The position numbers and the translations under genes were made by a program. Positions 33,171-43,077 of a DNA stretch of 64,000 nucleotides are shown one piece after another. The stretch covers positions 1-64,000 of the forward strand of contig JAGHUS010000024.1 in NCBI GenBank assembly GCA_018064685.1. The letters are read 5' to 3'. Position 1 is the stretch's first letter, and each line of letters opens with the position of its first letter. Source of the stretch: Bacteroidales bacterium. GTDB taxonomy: Bacteria; Bacteroidota; Bacteroidia; Bacteroidales; Bacteroidaceae. The notes below the pieces were generated by a model that worked only from the letters and a program-made list of their open reading frames with translations, was not told where the DNA came from and searched no databases.

Positions 33171-33286
33171 ATTTAAAGACGCAGCACGAGTGAATCATTC
33201 GTGCAAGGCGGACGATTTACTATTGCCAGGGCATTTTCCTTGTACAGAGTAATATTATCACTCCATTTCACGGAAGAACATGAAAA

Positions 33287-33321
33287 ACTCCCGACGTTCC
33301 TGTGTGGGGAAAGTCGGGAGT
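33287..33321 (-). terminator. Terminator of the outer-membrane barrel gene
   Basis: ACTCCCGAC and GTCGGGAGT form the stem. Read on the minus strand it is followed by TTTTT, about 45 bases after the stop. Confidence 0.8.
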
Positions 33322-33366
33322 TTGCACTATGTGTGTTGTGTAATGTCAGATCAGATGCGATGCTGC

Positions 33367-36306
33367 TTAGCGACGTCGGCCACCAAAGAAACCGAAGCGG
33401 AGGTTTGCGGTGAAGAGGACGTAGCTGCTGACCATCTGGCTGTGTGAGTCGCTGATTGACGTAGCGCCCACGCTGCGGTTCAAGTCATCACGCTGGTCGA
33501 GGATGTCGACCCAACGGATTGACAAGGTAAGAATCTTCTTGGGCAGGAGACGCTGGCTGAGGCTGGCGTTCCAGATGGTGCGGATGTTATTGGCCGCTGC
33601 ATTGGCGTAACCGGCACGCTTGGTGGTGCTGATGTCGGTGTTGAACTGCATACCCCAGGGGAAAGTGAGATGGGTATTGAAATTACCACCGAAGTTCCAT
33701 ACATTAAGTTTCTGAGCGTTGGGGTTGGTGCTACGGTTGATGTTGTAGCGCACGTTGCCACCTGCTGTAGCCTCGAGCTGCCATCCGCTCTCCCAGTCGT
33801 GACGGTAGGTGAGGCGAAGACGCTCGTTGAGGTTGAACGAGTTTGTGCGTGTACGCACGGTCTCTTTCTCCTTGCTATTATACTGATAACCAATATTATT
33901 ATTGAAGTTGCCACTCATGTCGTTGCTGACGCGCCAGTGCTTCATCTCGCCCATGGCGGTGTTGAAGTTGTAAGAGAGGCTACCACTCCAGTTACCATTG
34001 ACATTGACGGGCTGCGACACACGTCCACCAGTCTCCTCGTTGTACTCGGTCCTGTTGGTCGTACTGTTCTGTGTCACACGGAACTGCATGTTCAAACTGT
34101 TGGTGCGCTGAGCCTCGACATTGGTGCGACGGTAGTCACTGTTGATGTTGTGCGAGAACGAGGGCTTAAGGTTGGGATTACCATAGCGTATGTTCAAGGG
34201 GTCATTGTCGCTGAGCACACCCTCGACCATATCGGTGATATTGGGCTGACCAGTACTACCACTATAGCGGAAATTGAACGTCTCCTGACGACTGAACTTG
34301 TAGCGGAAGTTCACGTTGGGCGAAGCATTCCAAACGGTACGCGAGGTGTGCAGGTTCATCTTGCTTCCATCCTTACCACGCACATTGTCCACCTTATTAT
34401 ATTGTGGCTGTACGTTACCACCAACGGTCAATTCGTACTTAGTACGGTTCAAACGCAACTGTGCACGCAACTCCTGATTGATGTAGCGGTTGGTGGTGTA
34501 GCCCAACTGCAGGGTATCGTCCTTGACGTAGGGCGAATCGTAGTAATCGCGATAGTTGCCGATGTTAATCATGCCAGAACCGTCGCCAAATGGAGGTACG
34601 ACGAACGCACCGTAGTCGTCGAAGAAATTGTCGTAGATGGCGCGTATATTACGGCGGTTGTCGGTATAGCGATAGTTGAAGCGGTAGTTGAACTGCAGAT
34701 ACGTCTGGTCGGCAATAGGCTCGGAGTAGCCCAACTGCGCAGTGAAGTTGTAGTTGTTCGAGGGGTTGTTGTTGAACTGTACCTTGTGATAGATAGAGTC
34801 CTCGACATCGATGTAGACAGTCTGTCCGTCGACAATCATCTGGTTGCGGATACTCTGCAGATAGTCGGTCTGACTGTAGTTGTTGCTCTCTGTCTGCGTG
34901 TCGCCATAGCCTCCACTCAGGTTCAGGGTGACGTTACGTCCCTGCTTGGCCAGTCGCTTGTTGATCTGCAGCGAACCATTGATGTTGTAACGACTGTTCT
35001 CGTTACGGCTGCTGCTACGACGATGGTTGATACCTATGTTGTAGTCATCCTCGAGCTTACGCCACAAGCCCAATGGGTCGTCGGTGTACTGATAGGGATC
35101 GGCATTGAACTGAGCACTCTCGCTGTCATTGTGGCTGCTGCCTTTTGACCATGAGAAGTCGGGACGGAAGAGAAAGTTCCAGCTGGAGTCGGGACGCCAC
35201 TCTACCTTGTACTGGAAGTTGAAGCCATTGTTGTTGTTGCCGCTCCAGTTGTGGTTGTTGTTGAACTTAGGACTGGATAACTCGAAGTTCTGACTATTGC
35301 TCCACGACTGGCTGCTACTCTGGCTGAAGTTGCCGGTAGCCGAACCGTTCAGTTCTATCTTCTTCTTCTGGATGTTCATGGTCAGACCACCCGATTGGTT
35401 GTCGGTCATACCATTGCCACCGGTGTTATTGCCGTTGCCCACAACACTGAACTTATTATCGCCTTTGAAACGGTTGACGTTAAAGCGTCCCTGATAGCGA
35501 TCCTGCGGGAAACCGTATGCTCCCTCGACATTGCCAAACCATCCCTGCTTCTTGCCCGACTTGATGATGAGATCCAAGACGGTTTCCTCCTCACCGTCGT
35601 CAATGCCGGTGATGCGAGCACGATCGCTCTTCTTATCGTATGCCTTGACCTTGTCGACAATGTCGGCGGGCAGATTCTTCAAGATAAGCTCGCGATTGCC
35701 ACCGAAGAACTCCTTGCCATCGACGAGGAACTGACTGACCTTCTTACCATTAAACACATAATTGCCGTCATCGTCGATAGTGATGCCAGGCAGTTTCTTA
35801 ATCAGATCCTCGACAACGGCTCCGTCGGGCAGTTTAAAGGCATCGGCATTGTACATAACGGTGTCGTCGACAACCGTCATCTCGGCCAGCTTGCCCTGTA
35901 CCACGGCTTCGCCCATGACGGTGGCATCCTCGCGCAAGAGTACATCACTCACCTTGAAGTTACCACTCTTCTTCTCGAGATTGAGGGTGAAGTTCTGCGC
36001 CTTATATCCGATGAAAGAGATGTTGATGCGGTAGGTACCGGCAGGCACCTTCTGCAACACGTATTGTCCCTTCTCGTTGGCTGCCGTTCCGGCTACAAGT
36101 GTGCCATCGGGCTTGGCCAGACGAATCTGGGCTCCAGGCAAGACGTCGAGCGACTGACTGTCGTAGACCGTTCCGCGCACATTGACGGTTGTGACCAGTC
36201 CTAATGCGCTTTCCAAAGCCGACTTACTAGGAGAATATGTACCTTGTGCCAAAGCTAATGTGGCACAACAAAAAGCTAGGATTATAGTTAGTATAGACTT
36301 TTTCAT
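33367..36306 (-). CDS. TonB-dependent-receptor-like outer-membrane beta-barrel protein
   Basis: A 979-aa protein. A signal peptide (1-21, ending ALAQ) is followed by a carboxypeptidase-regulatory-like domain (about 40-115, VNVRGTVYDSQSLDVLPGAQ), a plug-like part (about 140-260) and a long Asn/Tyr/Gly-rich barrel. The end FGFFGGRRR is not the usual aromatic terminus but follows a strand LRFGFFGG. It matches the OMP_b-brl_3 group rather than SusC, as no adjacent SusD is present. The substrate is unknown. Met at 36306 is the first before the signal peptide; an earlier Met would put extra residues in front of it. Strong Asn/Ser content suggests long surface loops. Confidence 0.88.
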   Translation of the reverse strand: MKKSILTIILAFCCATLALAQGTYSPSKSALESALGLVTTVNVRGTVYDSQSLDVLPGAQIRLAKPDGTLVAGTAANEKGQYVLQKVPAGTYRINISFIGYKAQNFTLNLEKKSGNFKVSDVLLREDATVMGEAVVQGKLAEMTVVDDTVMYNADAFKLPDGAVVEDLIKKLPGITIDDDGNYVFNGKKVSQFLVDGKEFFGGNRELILKNLPADIVDKVKAYDKKSDRARITGIDDGEEETVLDLIIKSGKKQGWFGNVEGAYGFPQDRYQGRFNVNRFKGDNKFSVVGNGNNTGGNGMTDNQSGGLTMNIQKKKIELNGSATGNFSQSSSQSWSNSQNFELSSPKFNNNHNWSGNNNNGFNFQYKVEWRPDSSWNFLFRPDFSWSKGSSHNDSESAQFNADPYQYTDDPLGLWRKLEDDYNIGINHRRSSSRNENSRYNINGSLQINKRLAKQGRNVTLNLSGGYGDTQTESNNYSQTDYLQSIRNQMIVDGQTVYIDVEDSIYHKVQFNNNPSNNYNFTAQLGYSEPIADQTYLQFNYRFNYRYTDNRRNIRAIYDNFFDDYGAFVVPPFGDGSGMINIGNYRDYYDSPYVKDDTLQLGYTTNRYINQELRAQLRLNRTKYELTVGGNVQPQYNKVDNVRGKDGSKMNLHTSRTVWNASPNVNFRYKFSRQETFNFRYSGSTGQPNITDMVEGVLSDNDPLNIRYGNPNLKPSFSHNINSDYRRTNVEAQRTNSLNMQFRVTQNSTTNRTEYNEETGGRVSQPVNVNGNWSGSLSYNFNTAMGEMKHWRVSNDMSGNFNNNIGYQYNSKEKETVRTRTNSFNLNERLRLTYRHDWESGWQLEATAGGNVRYNINRSTNPNAQKLNVWNFGGNFNTHLTFPWGMQFNTDISTTKRAGYANAAANNIRTIWNASLSQRLLPKKILTLSIRWVDILDQRDDLNRSVGATSISDSHSQMVSSYVLFTANLRFGFFGGRRR

Positions 36307-36379
36307 AATATAGATTGACTGCACCTTACGGAAAAGGTTTAAATTACAAGTGCGTAATTGCACGAAAATATGCAAAAAG

Positions 36380-36410
36380 TTGCGAAATCGCTCAAAAGTT
36401 CGTACTTTTG
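36380..36410 (+). promoter_or_regulatory. Promoter giving a near-leaderless transcript
   Basis: TTG at 36380-36382, 20 bases, TACTTTTG at 36403-36410. The ATG at 36418 is only 8 bases after the -7 element, so transcription would start at or near the start codon. Confidence 0.7.
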
Positions 36411-36417
36411 CAACACT

Positions 36418-37677
36418 ATGGAACAAGGAAAAATAAGATTCGACAAGGCCTGGGCTTGGCTGATAGTGATTGGAATGCTATTCACTTGGCTGAACTGGCA
36501 GATACCAAGAGTCATTGACGACTATCCCTACAGTCGCTCGTTTGTTGGCGTAGCATCGGCCGACGAAGACCAAAACATCAATGCCACCATCAATGGGCTG
36601 AGCGACCTGCTAGCATCGCAAACCACACACTACCAAGTCATTAACGGGCGTGCGTTGGTTCACACCTTCGTACAAATGTTCTGTTGTTGGTTCGGGCAGA
36701 TTCCCTTCGACATCCTGCAAGGCATACTTTTTATATTCTGCATCGTCCTTATGGCCAGGCATACTGGTTCGAAGCATGTACTAGCGGGCATACCTGTCAT
36801 GCTCGTCTACCTGATTCTTTTCCGCGAGCCTGCATGCATCTATCACGGCGTAGCTTGTGGAATCAACTATCTATGGGTAATGAGCTTGATGCTGGCTTTC
36901 CGCTGGCTTTACATGAAGGATGGCAAGCACCTGGTATTAATGGGGATAATGGCTTTTGCAGCGGGCTTTTCGAACGAGGCATTTGCCATTCCGTTTGCCG
37001 GCGCATTCTTCATTGAGATGCTGCTAGAGTGGAAGCAACAGCCAACAGCCAAAAGAGTTATGGTGATGCTGATGTGCCTAGGCACGTTATTGCTGCTCGT
37101 GGCTCCGTCCAACTTCGCACGTTTGTCGGCCACAACGCAAGCCGAGTCGGCATCCTCGCTTCCACTCCATCTACAACCACTTGTCAACCTGCGCATCACA
37201 TTCATCTGTATCTTACTCCTCGTCATCACATTTTTCAGGAAGAGACGTTCATTCGTAAGAGAGAACATGTTCTGGATCAGTGCAATAGTGCTATCGGCAC
37301 TGATGTCGCTAGCTATTGGAGGCGAGAACATCCGGCAGTGTATCGGCGCGGAGATAGCTTCAGCCATACTGATTGTAAAGATGGGGCGCGAATGGATCAG
37401 TTCGCCTCTGCACAAACCAGCACTGACAATATGCTCATGCACATTATGCCTATTGCTGTTGGGCATCAACATCATACAGCGCCCCATGAGCAGCCGATTT
37501 GAAGAGGTGCGCTTGAAAGTGGAAGAGAGCAAAGAGAGCAGAGTGATAGTACACACGAAGGACATCTCCTACAAGCCTCAAGTGGAGAAATATCGTTGCT
37601 GCGAACTGAGCGACTTCCAACTGGAACAGTTCCGTTGGTGGTACAAAAAAGAATCGGTGGAAGTGAGCTACGAATAA
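36418..37677 (+). CDS. DUF6056 family membrane protein
   Basis: A 419-aa integral membrane protein with about nine spans (IPFDILQGILFIFCIVLMA, LMAGIPVMLVYLILF-like stretches, LMCLGTLLLLVAP). The N-terminal IPRVIDDYPYSRSF is the conserved acidic pair of this Bacteroidetes family, positioned outside the membrane after the first span, like the acidic motif of GT-C transferases. A cytoplasmic or external C-terminal domain of 60 residues follows. The start is fixed by the promoter: an earlier Met would lie before the -7 box. It converges with a GtrB-like glycosyltransferase, so together they may glucosylate a surface glycan. That is inference. Confidence 0.8.
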   Translation: MEQGKIRFDKAWAWLIVIGMLFTWLNWQIPRVIDDYPYSRSFVGVASADEDQNINATINGLSDLLASQTTHYQVINGRALVHTFVQMFCCWFGQIPFDILQGILFIFCIVLMARHTGSKHVLAGIPVMLVYLILFREPACIYHGVACGINYLWVMSLMLAFRWLYMKDGKHLVLMGIMAFAAGFSNEAFAIPFAGAFFIEMLLEWKQQPTAKRVMVMLMCLGTLLLLVAPSNFARLSATTQAESASSLPLHLQPLVNLRITFICILLLVITFFRKRRSFVRENMFWISAIVLSALMSLAIGGENIRQCIGAEIASAILIVKMGREWISSPLHKPALTICSCTLCLLLLGINIIQRPMSSRFEEVRLKVEESKESRVIVHTKDISYKPQVEKYRCCELSDFQLEQFRWWYKKESVEVSYE

Positions 37678-37690
37678 AATAAACGCTTTT

Positions 37691-38617
37691 TTACTTCGAC
37701 TTTTCGCGTACGAAATAGACAGGGCGTTTCTTCACCTCGCTATATACCTTGCCCAAGTATTCGCCAATAATGCCAATACCCAGCAACTGGAAACCACCGA
37801 GAAAGAGCATAACGGTCATGATGGTGGGATAACCTGCCACGGGATCGCCCCAGAAGATGGCTTTGGTAAATACCCATAACATATACACGAATGCACTAAG
37901 TGCAGTGAGCATACCAACAACCGAGACCAGGCGCAAGGGAAAGGTACTGAATGAAGTAATGCCATTCCATGCCAGGTGAAAGAGGCTGCGCATGCCCCAT
38001 GTGGACTGCCCCGCCACACGTTCGCCACACTCGAACAGGATTTCCTTCTTGCGGAATCCTATCCAGCAGAACATACCTTTTGTATAGCGTTCTGTTTCGC
38101 GCAGTTTGCACAACGCCTCAACGCATTTTCTGTCAAGAAGCCGGAAGTCGCCGACATTCTCCAACACCTCGAAACGCGATGTCTGTTTCAGGATACGGTA
38201 GAACATCTTGGAGAATACGCGACGAAGCCAAGGCTCCTTCTCGCGGCTGTCACGCTTGGCATACACATCTTCATAGCCAGCCTCCCATTGGCGCAACATA
38301 CTGGGAAGCAGTGCAGGTGGATGCTGCATGTCGGCATCCATAACAATAACGGCATCGGCATCGGCATAATCAAATCCGGCCAACATAGCATTCTCCTTCC
38401 CGAAGTTGCGACTAAGATCAATCCATTGCACACGTTCATCCTGGCTTGCCATCTGCTTCAGAAGGTCGAGCGTACCATCCAGACTTCCGTCGTTGACGAA
38501 CAAGAACGTCCAATCGTAGTCCTTCTCAGTGCTCACGACACCATCCAGCGCAGCCTTTAATATAGGTAAAGATGCAGCTTCGTTATAGACTGGAACAAGA
38601 ATGGCAACTTGCTTCAT
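37691..38617 (-). CDS. GtrB-like family 2 glycosyltransferase
   Basis: A 308-aa protein. The GT2 core at 1-230 starts VAILVPVYNEAASLP and has VNDGSLDGT, VMDADMQHPP and the RNFGKENAM motif. Two membrane spans follow near 240-290 (LVSVVGMLTALSAFVYMLWV, IMTVMLFLGGFQLLGIGIIGEYL). This is the layout of undecaprenyl-phosphate glucosyl transferases (GtrB, DPM1-like) that charge the lipid carrier with a sugar. The DUF6056 membrane protein next door would then be a plausible transferase using that donor. The stops of the two genes are 13 bases apart and convergent. Confidence 0.9.
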   Translation of the reverse strand: MKQVAILVPVYNEAASLPILKAALDGVVSTEKDYDWTFLFVNDGSLDGTLDLLKQMASQDERVQWIDLSRNFGKENAMLAGFDYADADAVIVMDADMQHPPALLPSMLRQWEAGYEDVYAKRDSREKEPWLRRVFSKMFYRILKQTSRFEVLENVGDFRLLDRKCVEALCKLRETERYTKGMFCWIGFRKKEILFECGERVAGQSTWGMRSLFHLAWNGITSFSTFPLRLVSVVGMLTALSAFVYMLWVFTKAIFWGDPVAGYPTIMTVMLFLGGFQLLGIGIIGEYLGKVYSEVKKRPVYFVREKSK

Positions 38618-38673
38618 ACTAGCAAAACGTGTTTAATATAAGTTACTTATCACAACTTGTAACAAGACAGGGG

Positions 38674-39465
38674 CTATTTCAAGACAATCTCGACGGGACA
38701 ATGGTCGCTGCCCATAATATTACTATGAATGCAGGCTGACTCCAGTTTATCGACCAAACGATTGCTGACCAGGAAATAGTCGATACGCCACCCCACGTTC
38801 TTAGCTCTGGCTCCCATGCGGTAGCTCCACCACGAATACTGATTCTCGACAGTGGGATAGAAATGGCGGAAGGTGTCGGTGAAGCCACTTTCAAGCAGTT
38901 GGGTCATCTTCTCGCGCTCCTGGTCGGTAAAGCCTGCATTCAGATGGTTCGTCTTCGGATTCTTGAGGTCTATCTCCTGGTGCGCCACATTCATGTCGCC
39001 ACAAACGATGACAGGCTTCTTCTTGTCCAGATCCAAAAGATAATTGCGGAAAGCATCCTCCCACTCCATTCTATAGGGCAGGCGCTTGGGCAGGTCTCCC
39101 TTGACATCAGCACTTTGCGAATTGGGCGTATAGACACAGACGAGATAGAACTGCTCCATCTCGAGCGTTATGACACGTCCTTCACGGTCCATCTCCTTGA
39201 CAGCCTCACTACTTTCCTCGACACTGATACCATTCTTTACGCTCAACGGCACATGCTTGGTGTAGATAGCCGTTCCGCTATAACCCTTCTTCTCGGCATA
39301 GTGCCAATAGGAATAGTAGCCAAGGAAATCAAGATCGAGCTGTCCGGCCTGCATCTTGGTTTCCTGAAGACAGAAGAAATCTGCATCCAACGATTCGAAT
39401 ACCTCGCAGAAATTCTTACCAACCACGGCACGAAGGCCATTCACATTCCAACTTATAAATTTCAT
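38674..39465 (-). CDS. xth: Exodeoxyribonuclease III
   Basis: A 263-aa AP endonuclease and 3' exonuclease of the base-excision repair pathway. It shows the family motifs in order: KFISWNVNGLRA at 2, FFCLQETKMQ near 31 (Mg-binding Glu), VYTPNSQ near 110, CGDMNVAH near 150, YSWWSYR near 210 and the end SDHCPVEIVL with the catalytic Asp-His. The length is normal. It is an apparent single gene in a gap-flanked position. An ordinary housekeeping copy. Confidence 0.96.
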   Translation of the reverse strand: MKFISWNVNGLRAVVGKNFCEVFESLDADFFCLQETKMQAGQLDLDFLGYYSYWHYAEKKGYSGTAIYTKHVPLSVKNGISVEESSEAVKEMDREGRVITLEMEQFYLVCVYTPNSQSADVKGDLPKRLPYRMEWEDAFRNYLLDLDKKKPVIVCGDMNVAHQEIDLKNPKTNHLNAGFTDQEREKMTQLLESGFTDTFRHFYPTVENQYSWWSYRMGARAKNVGWRIDYFLVSNRLVDKLESACIHSNIMGSDHCPVEIVLK

Positions 39466-39479
39466 TTTCTAGGAATTGG

Positions 39480-39556
39480 TTAAAAGAATAGTAAAAGAGA
39501 AGTAAAAAGGAAGTAATAAAGAAGTAATAGAGAAGTAATAGGGACGATACGTTTGT
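39480..39556. repeat. AAGTAATA / AGTAAAAG short tandem repeats
   Basis: Five units of about ten bases (AGTAAAAGAG, AGTAAAAAGG, AGTAATAAAG, AGTAATAGAG, AGTAATAGGG) end in GGGACGATAC. A similar stretch ending AGTAAAAGGGACGATAC lies at 63421-63504. Confidence 0.75.
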
Positions 39557-39599
39557 TTACTGCGTACTCTCTCTGCCGTTATTGCCCCCCTTGGAAGAG

Positions 39600-42500
39600 T
39601 TAGAGAGGGGTTCTTACCACTACCTTCTTGCCCTCCACCACATAGATACCGGGCATCAAGCCAGAGATACAATTAATATAAGGTACGCGTGTACGTACGC
39701 GTATGCCGTTCAGCGTAAAGACATCGACCACGTCACGACCCACAGTAGCCAAGTCGATGCGGTCGGGCTGTCCGAAGTCGACATCCTCGTCTTCGCCGAT
39801 AATATCCTCGCCCAAATCATACTTCTGCAGATGCGAATAGACGAAATTGGCTCGACGTGTCAGCCAATTCTTGGAATTCTCGGTCACCGTAGCATATTGA
39901 CGGCCATCACTCCACATCGTGGCATTGTGCTGCAGCGAAGGTGAGACGTAGGCATAATAGTCATCGCAATACTCAATGAGTTCGTTCAACCTTCCGGTAT
40001 TGATGAACTCCGTCCACAGACGATAGTATTCCTTCTTCACCACCTCGGAATTGCGCAACAGGGAACGGAAGAAGGGAGTTCCAACGTTGCCATAGTTGAA
40101 GAGGTCGGTCTCGGCATCATAGATGAAATAGGTGCTGTGACCCTCGTAGCCATAACTCCAGTCGAAGTCCCACACTGGACCGAATACCCAGAGCGAGTCA
40201 TTGAGGATATCCTCGTTGTAGAGATACCAGCTCTTGGGATGCTGCATCTCGGTATTGCGAGTTAGATCGGTGACAAGCATAGCACGACAAAGTGCATCAA
40301 CATCGGCCATCGTCGACACCTCGCCGATATTAACCTCATAATCCAACTGGTTGTAGGAATACTTGATGTCGTCGAACGTGATATTGGTCACCGTCTCAGG
40401 GTCGCTGAATTCGGGCTCCTTGACATTGACATACTGTCTGGACTGCTGGCTACGGAACTTGTACTCCCCGTCATAATAGCTATCCATCTCTAGCAATACG
40501 GCATTGCTGTCATCGGCAATGTCGATGCTGTTGTTGGCAAAGCCTATCTTCTCGGTAAAATTATACGATCCACGATACTGTCCGTTGACGTACAACTCGA
40601 CAGGAATGATATGATTACATGCGGCACTCTCCACCATGTCGGCAATCTTCATAGCCAAGGCATTGGTGGTCATTGAGCCACCCTGCTTGTTGGCCAGAAG
40701 CACCCAGCTCTTGCCCTTTGTCATGCCGAAGGGCTTTACCTTCTCGGGGAACTTCATACGATAAGGGTTCTTGCTACTCCAACTGTTAGACCATGACGAG
40801 TTGCCACGTCCGCGTATCTGGATGGCTGTACGTTCCATATCAGGGAATATGCCCACGCCGTCGATGGCAATCTCTGCATCTTCCCAGGTTTCCTTACCAT
40901 AACGGCCTATCCATGTCCAACTGTTCCATGACTGGCCATCGTCAAACCAGATGTCCATTCGGGGAACATTATATTCACGGTTCTCACCCGCGGGATGATC
41001 GGTAAGGAAGTCAACATGCACCTTGTAGTCACGTCCATAGGGCACAAAGCCGTGCTTGTATTCGGCGGGAACAAGAAGCTCAGGGACGAAGTCCTCGGCA
41101 GACTTTCCGTAATCGGGATTGGCTTCTACCTTACTCATTGAGAATTCACTCAACACCAAATAGTTCTTGCGCGACGAATCGGTAAGTTGGAAGCGTACAT
41201 ACTTGTAAGGCTTACCCATCTCGATGATTTTGCTTTCAAATTGCAATGCCTGGCCAATGGGCAGATTATCCTTATCCTTGTCCAAAGTGCGTACTTCATT
41301 CCACTCCTCGCCATCCTGACTGCCCAAGATAATAAAACCAGCGGGTGAATAGGCATTGTTGCTGGCACTGTTGCGCGTGGTATAGCTAAACAGGAAGTTC
41401 TCGATGGGCTCTGCCATCTCGATCTGCAGATAGGGCCATGTTGTCACGCCGTCACCATAGTAAGAGCCTTCCGACCAGTTGTTGGTGCCACTCCAATTGG
41501 AATGGAATACGGTGTTGATATCACCGTCAAGGATGTTGCTGAGCTGCTGGTCAGATTCTGCACTGGGCCAGTTGCTAGAAAGCATTTCGGGGGAGAGAGC
41601 TATGGGGGTAATGAGCCAAGGCTCCTCAGTCTCTTCGGGAGGCGTACTCCACACCTCGTCACTAATCTTCTCCACACGGTAAATCCAATTCTTGGGATAG
41701 ACCACGGAATACAAGTAATCCTTGTCAAAACGCAGACGTGTCTTCTTGCTATGCTGCAACTTGTTTCCTATATAGGCCGAAGCGCCTTCGGACAACTTGA
41801 ACGAGGGAGTCAGACGTTTACCTATACAACCTACTGTTACATTGATGGTACCAGCCTCGTTGTCTATCACACCTTCAGCATCGGTGTAAAGCTGGTCGTT
41901 GAACTTGTTGTTGAACTTGAAACTTTCAATCTCCGGCATCGATCCCTGATAGATGCTGTCTATGCTGGCCACATTGCCTTCGGTGTAGGTGAAGGTTGTA
42001 TCGCTGGCCAAAGCGATCGTTACCAATCCACCTTCTTGTGTGGTAGAGAGGATGTACTTCTCGGGGATGACAACCAACTGTCCGTCAAGGAACGTTATGA
42101 AACGCATCTTGCCCAAGTCTTCCTTTTCCGGCTCGATAACAGTCACCGTGCACGTAGCCGACAATGCGCTGTTATTGGCCAAGGTTACCGTTATGGTGCA
42201 AGTACCTGCCTTATGTGCCGAAACGACACCATCCTTGACTGTTGCCACTTCGGCATTGTCGGTGCTCCACGTCAGATTGTCTGCACCCGAAGCATCGGCG
42301 GGCAAAACAGTAGCGACAAGAGAATAGCTGTTACCCTCTTTGATTGAGATGTTGGTTTGGTTGAGCGTCAAACTGGTTGCAACAATCTCATTAACCTCGC
42401 GTATGTACCAAAAACTTCCAGCGTCGTCGATAGTCCATGCAGCCATGGGGTATTGGGCGTGGCTGGCTGCGCAGAGAAATTTCTTATCGGCATTCTGCAC

Positions 42501-42968
42501 ACCCGCAGCACCAGTAAGGCGTATTGCCCACTGTCCGTCACCATTAGCTATAATATCGATATCCGTTGCATCCTCAGTAAAATAGAAATTGCCATAATCT
42601 GCCATATAGCCACCCCAAGGAGACCATGACGAAGTGAGATCGGTCAGATAACGCTTGGCACCCAGATTATAGAATCGATACGTTCCCTTCTCGCCCGCCG
42701 TTATGCGCCACTGGTTGTTGGCATCCAACTCGTCGATGGGGGACATATAAGCATCGTTGACGCACCCACTGGGATGGGGTACGATGCCACCACCCAACAT
42801 GGCATCCTTGTCACTAATCTCTGGATTGTACACGCAAAATCCATATCCATTAGCATTCTCCAACAGATATTTCTTTGCACTCTTCAGTTCGTCCAACGAC
42901 TTGATGCCCTGGGCTAGAGCACCCAAGCCAGTCAGCAGAACAGCAATTATGACGGAAAGTCTTTTCAT
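39600..42968 (-). CDS. Secreted CotH-family protein with Big2 and discoidin domains
   Basis: A 1122-aa protein. Signal peptide 1-20. An N-terminal beta domain (25-185) is followed by a Big2 immunoglobulin-like domain (about 193-275, LTLNQTNISIKEG ... WSTDNAEVATV), an F5/8-type sugar-binding domain (about 460-605, NILDGDINTVFHSNWSG) and a CotH domain (about 655-1050, IQIRGRGNSSWSNSWSSKNP, VWDFDWSYGYEG). The last 50 residues (VFTLNGIRVRTRV ... GIYVVEGKKVVV) look like a type IX secretion-type C-terminal sorting signal. CotH-like kinases phosphorylate secreted partners, and D-W-D-x-S-Y-G stands at the place of the metal-binding acid. It is likely a surface or secreted binding protein for plant polysaccharide. 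No promoter was identified. Confidence 0.85.
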   Translation of the reverse strand: MKRLSVIIAVLLTGLGALAQGIKSLDELKSAKKYLLENANGYGFCVYNPEISDKDAMLGGGIVPHPSGCVNDAYMSPIDELDANNQWRITAGEKGTYRFYNLGAKRYLTDLTSSWSPWGGYMADYGNFYFTEDATDIDIIANGDGQWAIRLTGAAGVQNADKKFLCAASHAQYPMAAWTIDDAGSFWYIREVNEIVATSLTLNQTNISIKEGNSYSLVATVLPADASGADNLTWSTDNAEVATVKDGVVSAHKAGTCTITVTLANNSALSATCTVTVIEPEKEDLGKMRFITFLDGQLVVIPEKYILSTTQEGGLVTIALASDTTFTYTEGNVASIDSIYQGSMPEIESFKFNNKFNDQLYTDAEGVIDNEAGTINVTVGCIGKRLTPSFKLSEGASAYIGNKLQHSKKTRLRFDKDYLYSVVYPKNWIYRVEKISDEVWSTPPEETEEPWLITPIALSPEMLSSNWPSAESDQQLSNILDGDINTVFHSNWSGTNNWSEGSYYGDGVTTWPYLQIEMAEPIENFLFSYTTRNSASNNAYSPAGFIILGSQDGEEWNEVRTLDKDKDNLPIGQALQFESKIIEMGKPYKYVRFQLTDSSRKNYLVLSEFSMSKVEANPDYGKSAEDFVPELLVPAEYKHGFVPYGRDYKVHVDFLTDHPAGENREYNVPRMDIWFDDGQSWNSWTWIGRYGKETWEDAEIAIDGVGIFPDMERTAIQIRGRGNSSWSNSWSSKNPYRMKFPEKVKPFGMTKGKSWVLLANKQGGSMTTNALAMKIADMVESAACNHIIPVELYVNGQYRGSYNFTEKIGFANNSIDIADDSNAVLLEMDSYYDGEYKFRSQQSRQYVNVKEPEFSDPETVTNITFDDIKYSYNQLDYEVNIGEVSTMADVDALCRAMLVTDLTRNTEMQHPKSWYLYNEDILNDSLWVFGPVWDFDWSYGYEGHSTYFIYDAETDLFNYGNVGTPFFRSLLRNSEVVKKEYYRLWTEFINTGRLNELIEYCDDYYAYVSPSLQHNATMWSDGRQYATVTENSKNWLTRRANFVYSHLQKYDLGEDIIGEDEDVDFGQPDRIDLATVGRDVVDVFTLNGIRVRTRVPYINCISGLMPGIYVVEGKKVVVRTPL

Positions 42969-43077
42969 ACACTTTATTTAAAAACAATATTTGAAGATAT
43001 TAGGGGTAAGATTGGCATCTAGAGGTTTCAATCTCACAACCTCACAACCTAGTTCTCCCCCTTGGGGGGGCTGAGCT

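Larger units (their letters stand above)
32917..33366. other. Repeat-filled 450-base interval
   Basis: No gene seen. It carries two copies of a palindrome with CCGTCCA arms, three partial units of the 22-bp GCTAG repeat and a terminator. Confidence 0.7.

Noticed and set aside
33367-36306. SusC of a SusCD pair
   Set aside because: No SusD-like gene is adjacent, and the protein fits the OMP_b-brl_3 type better.
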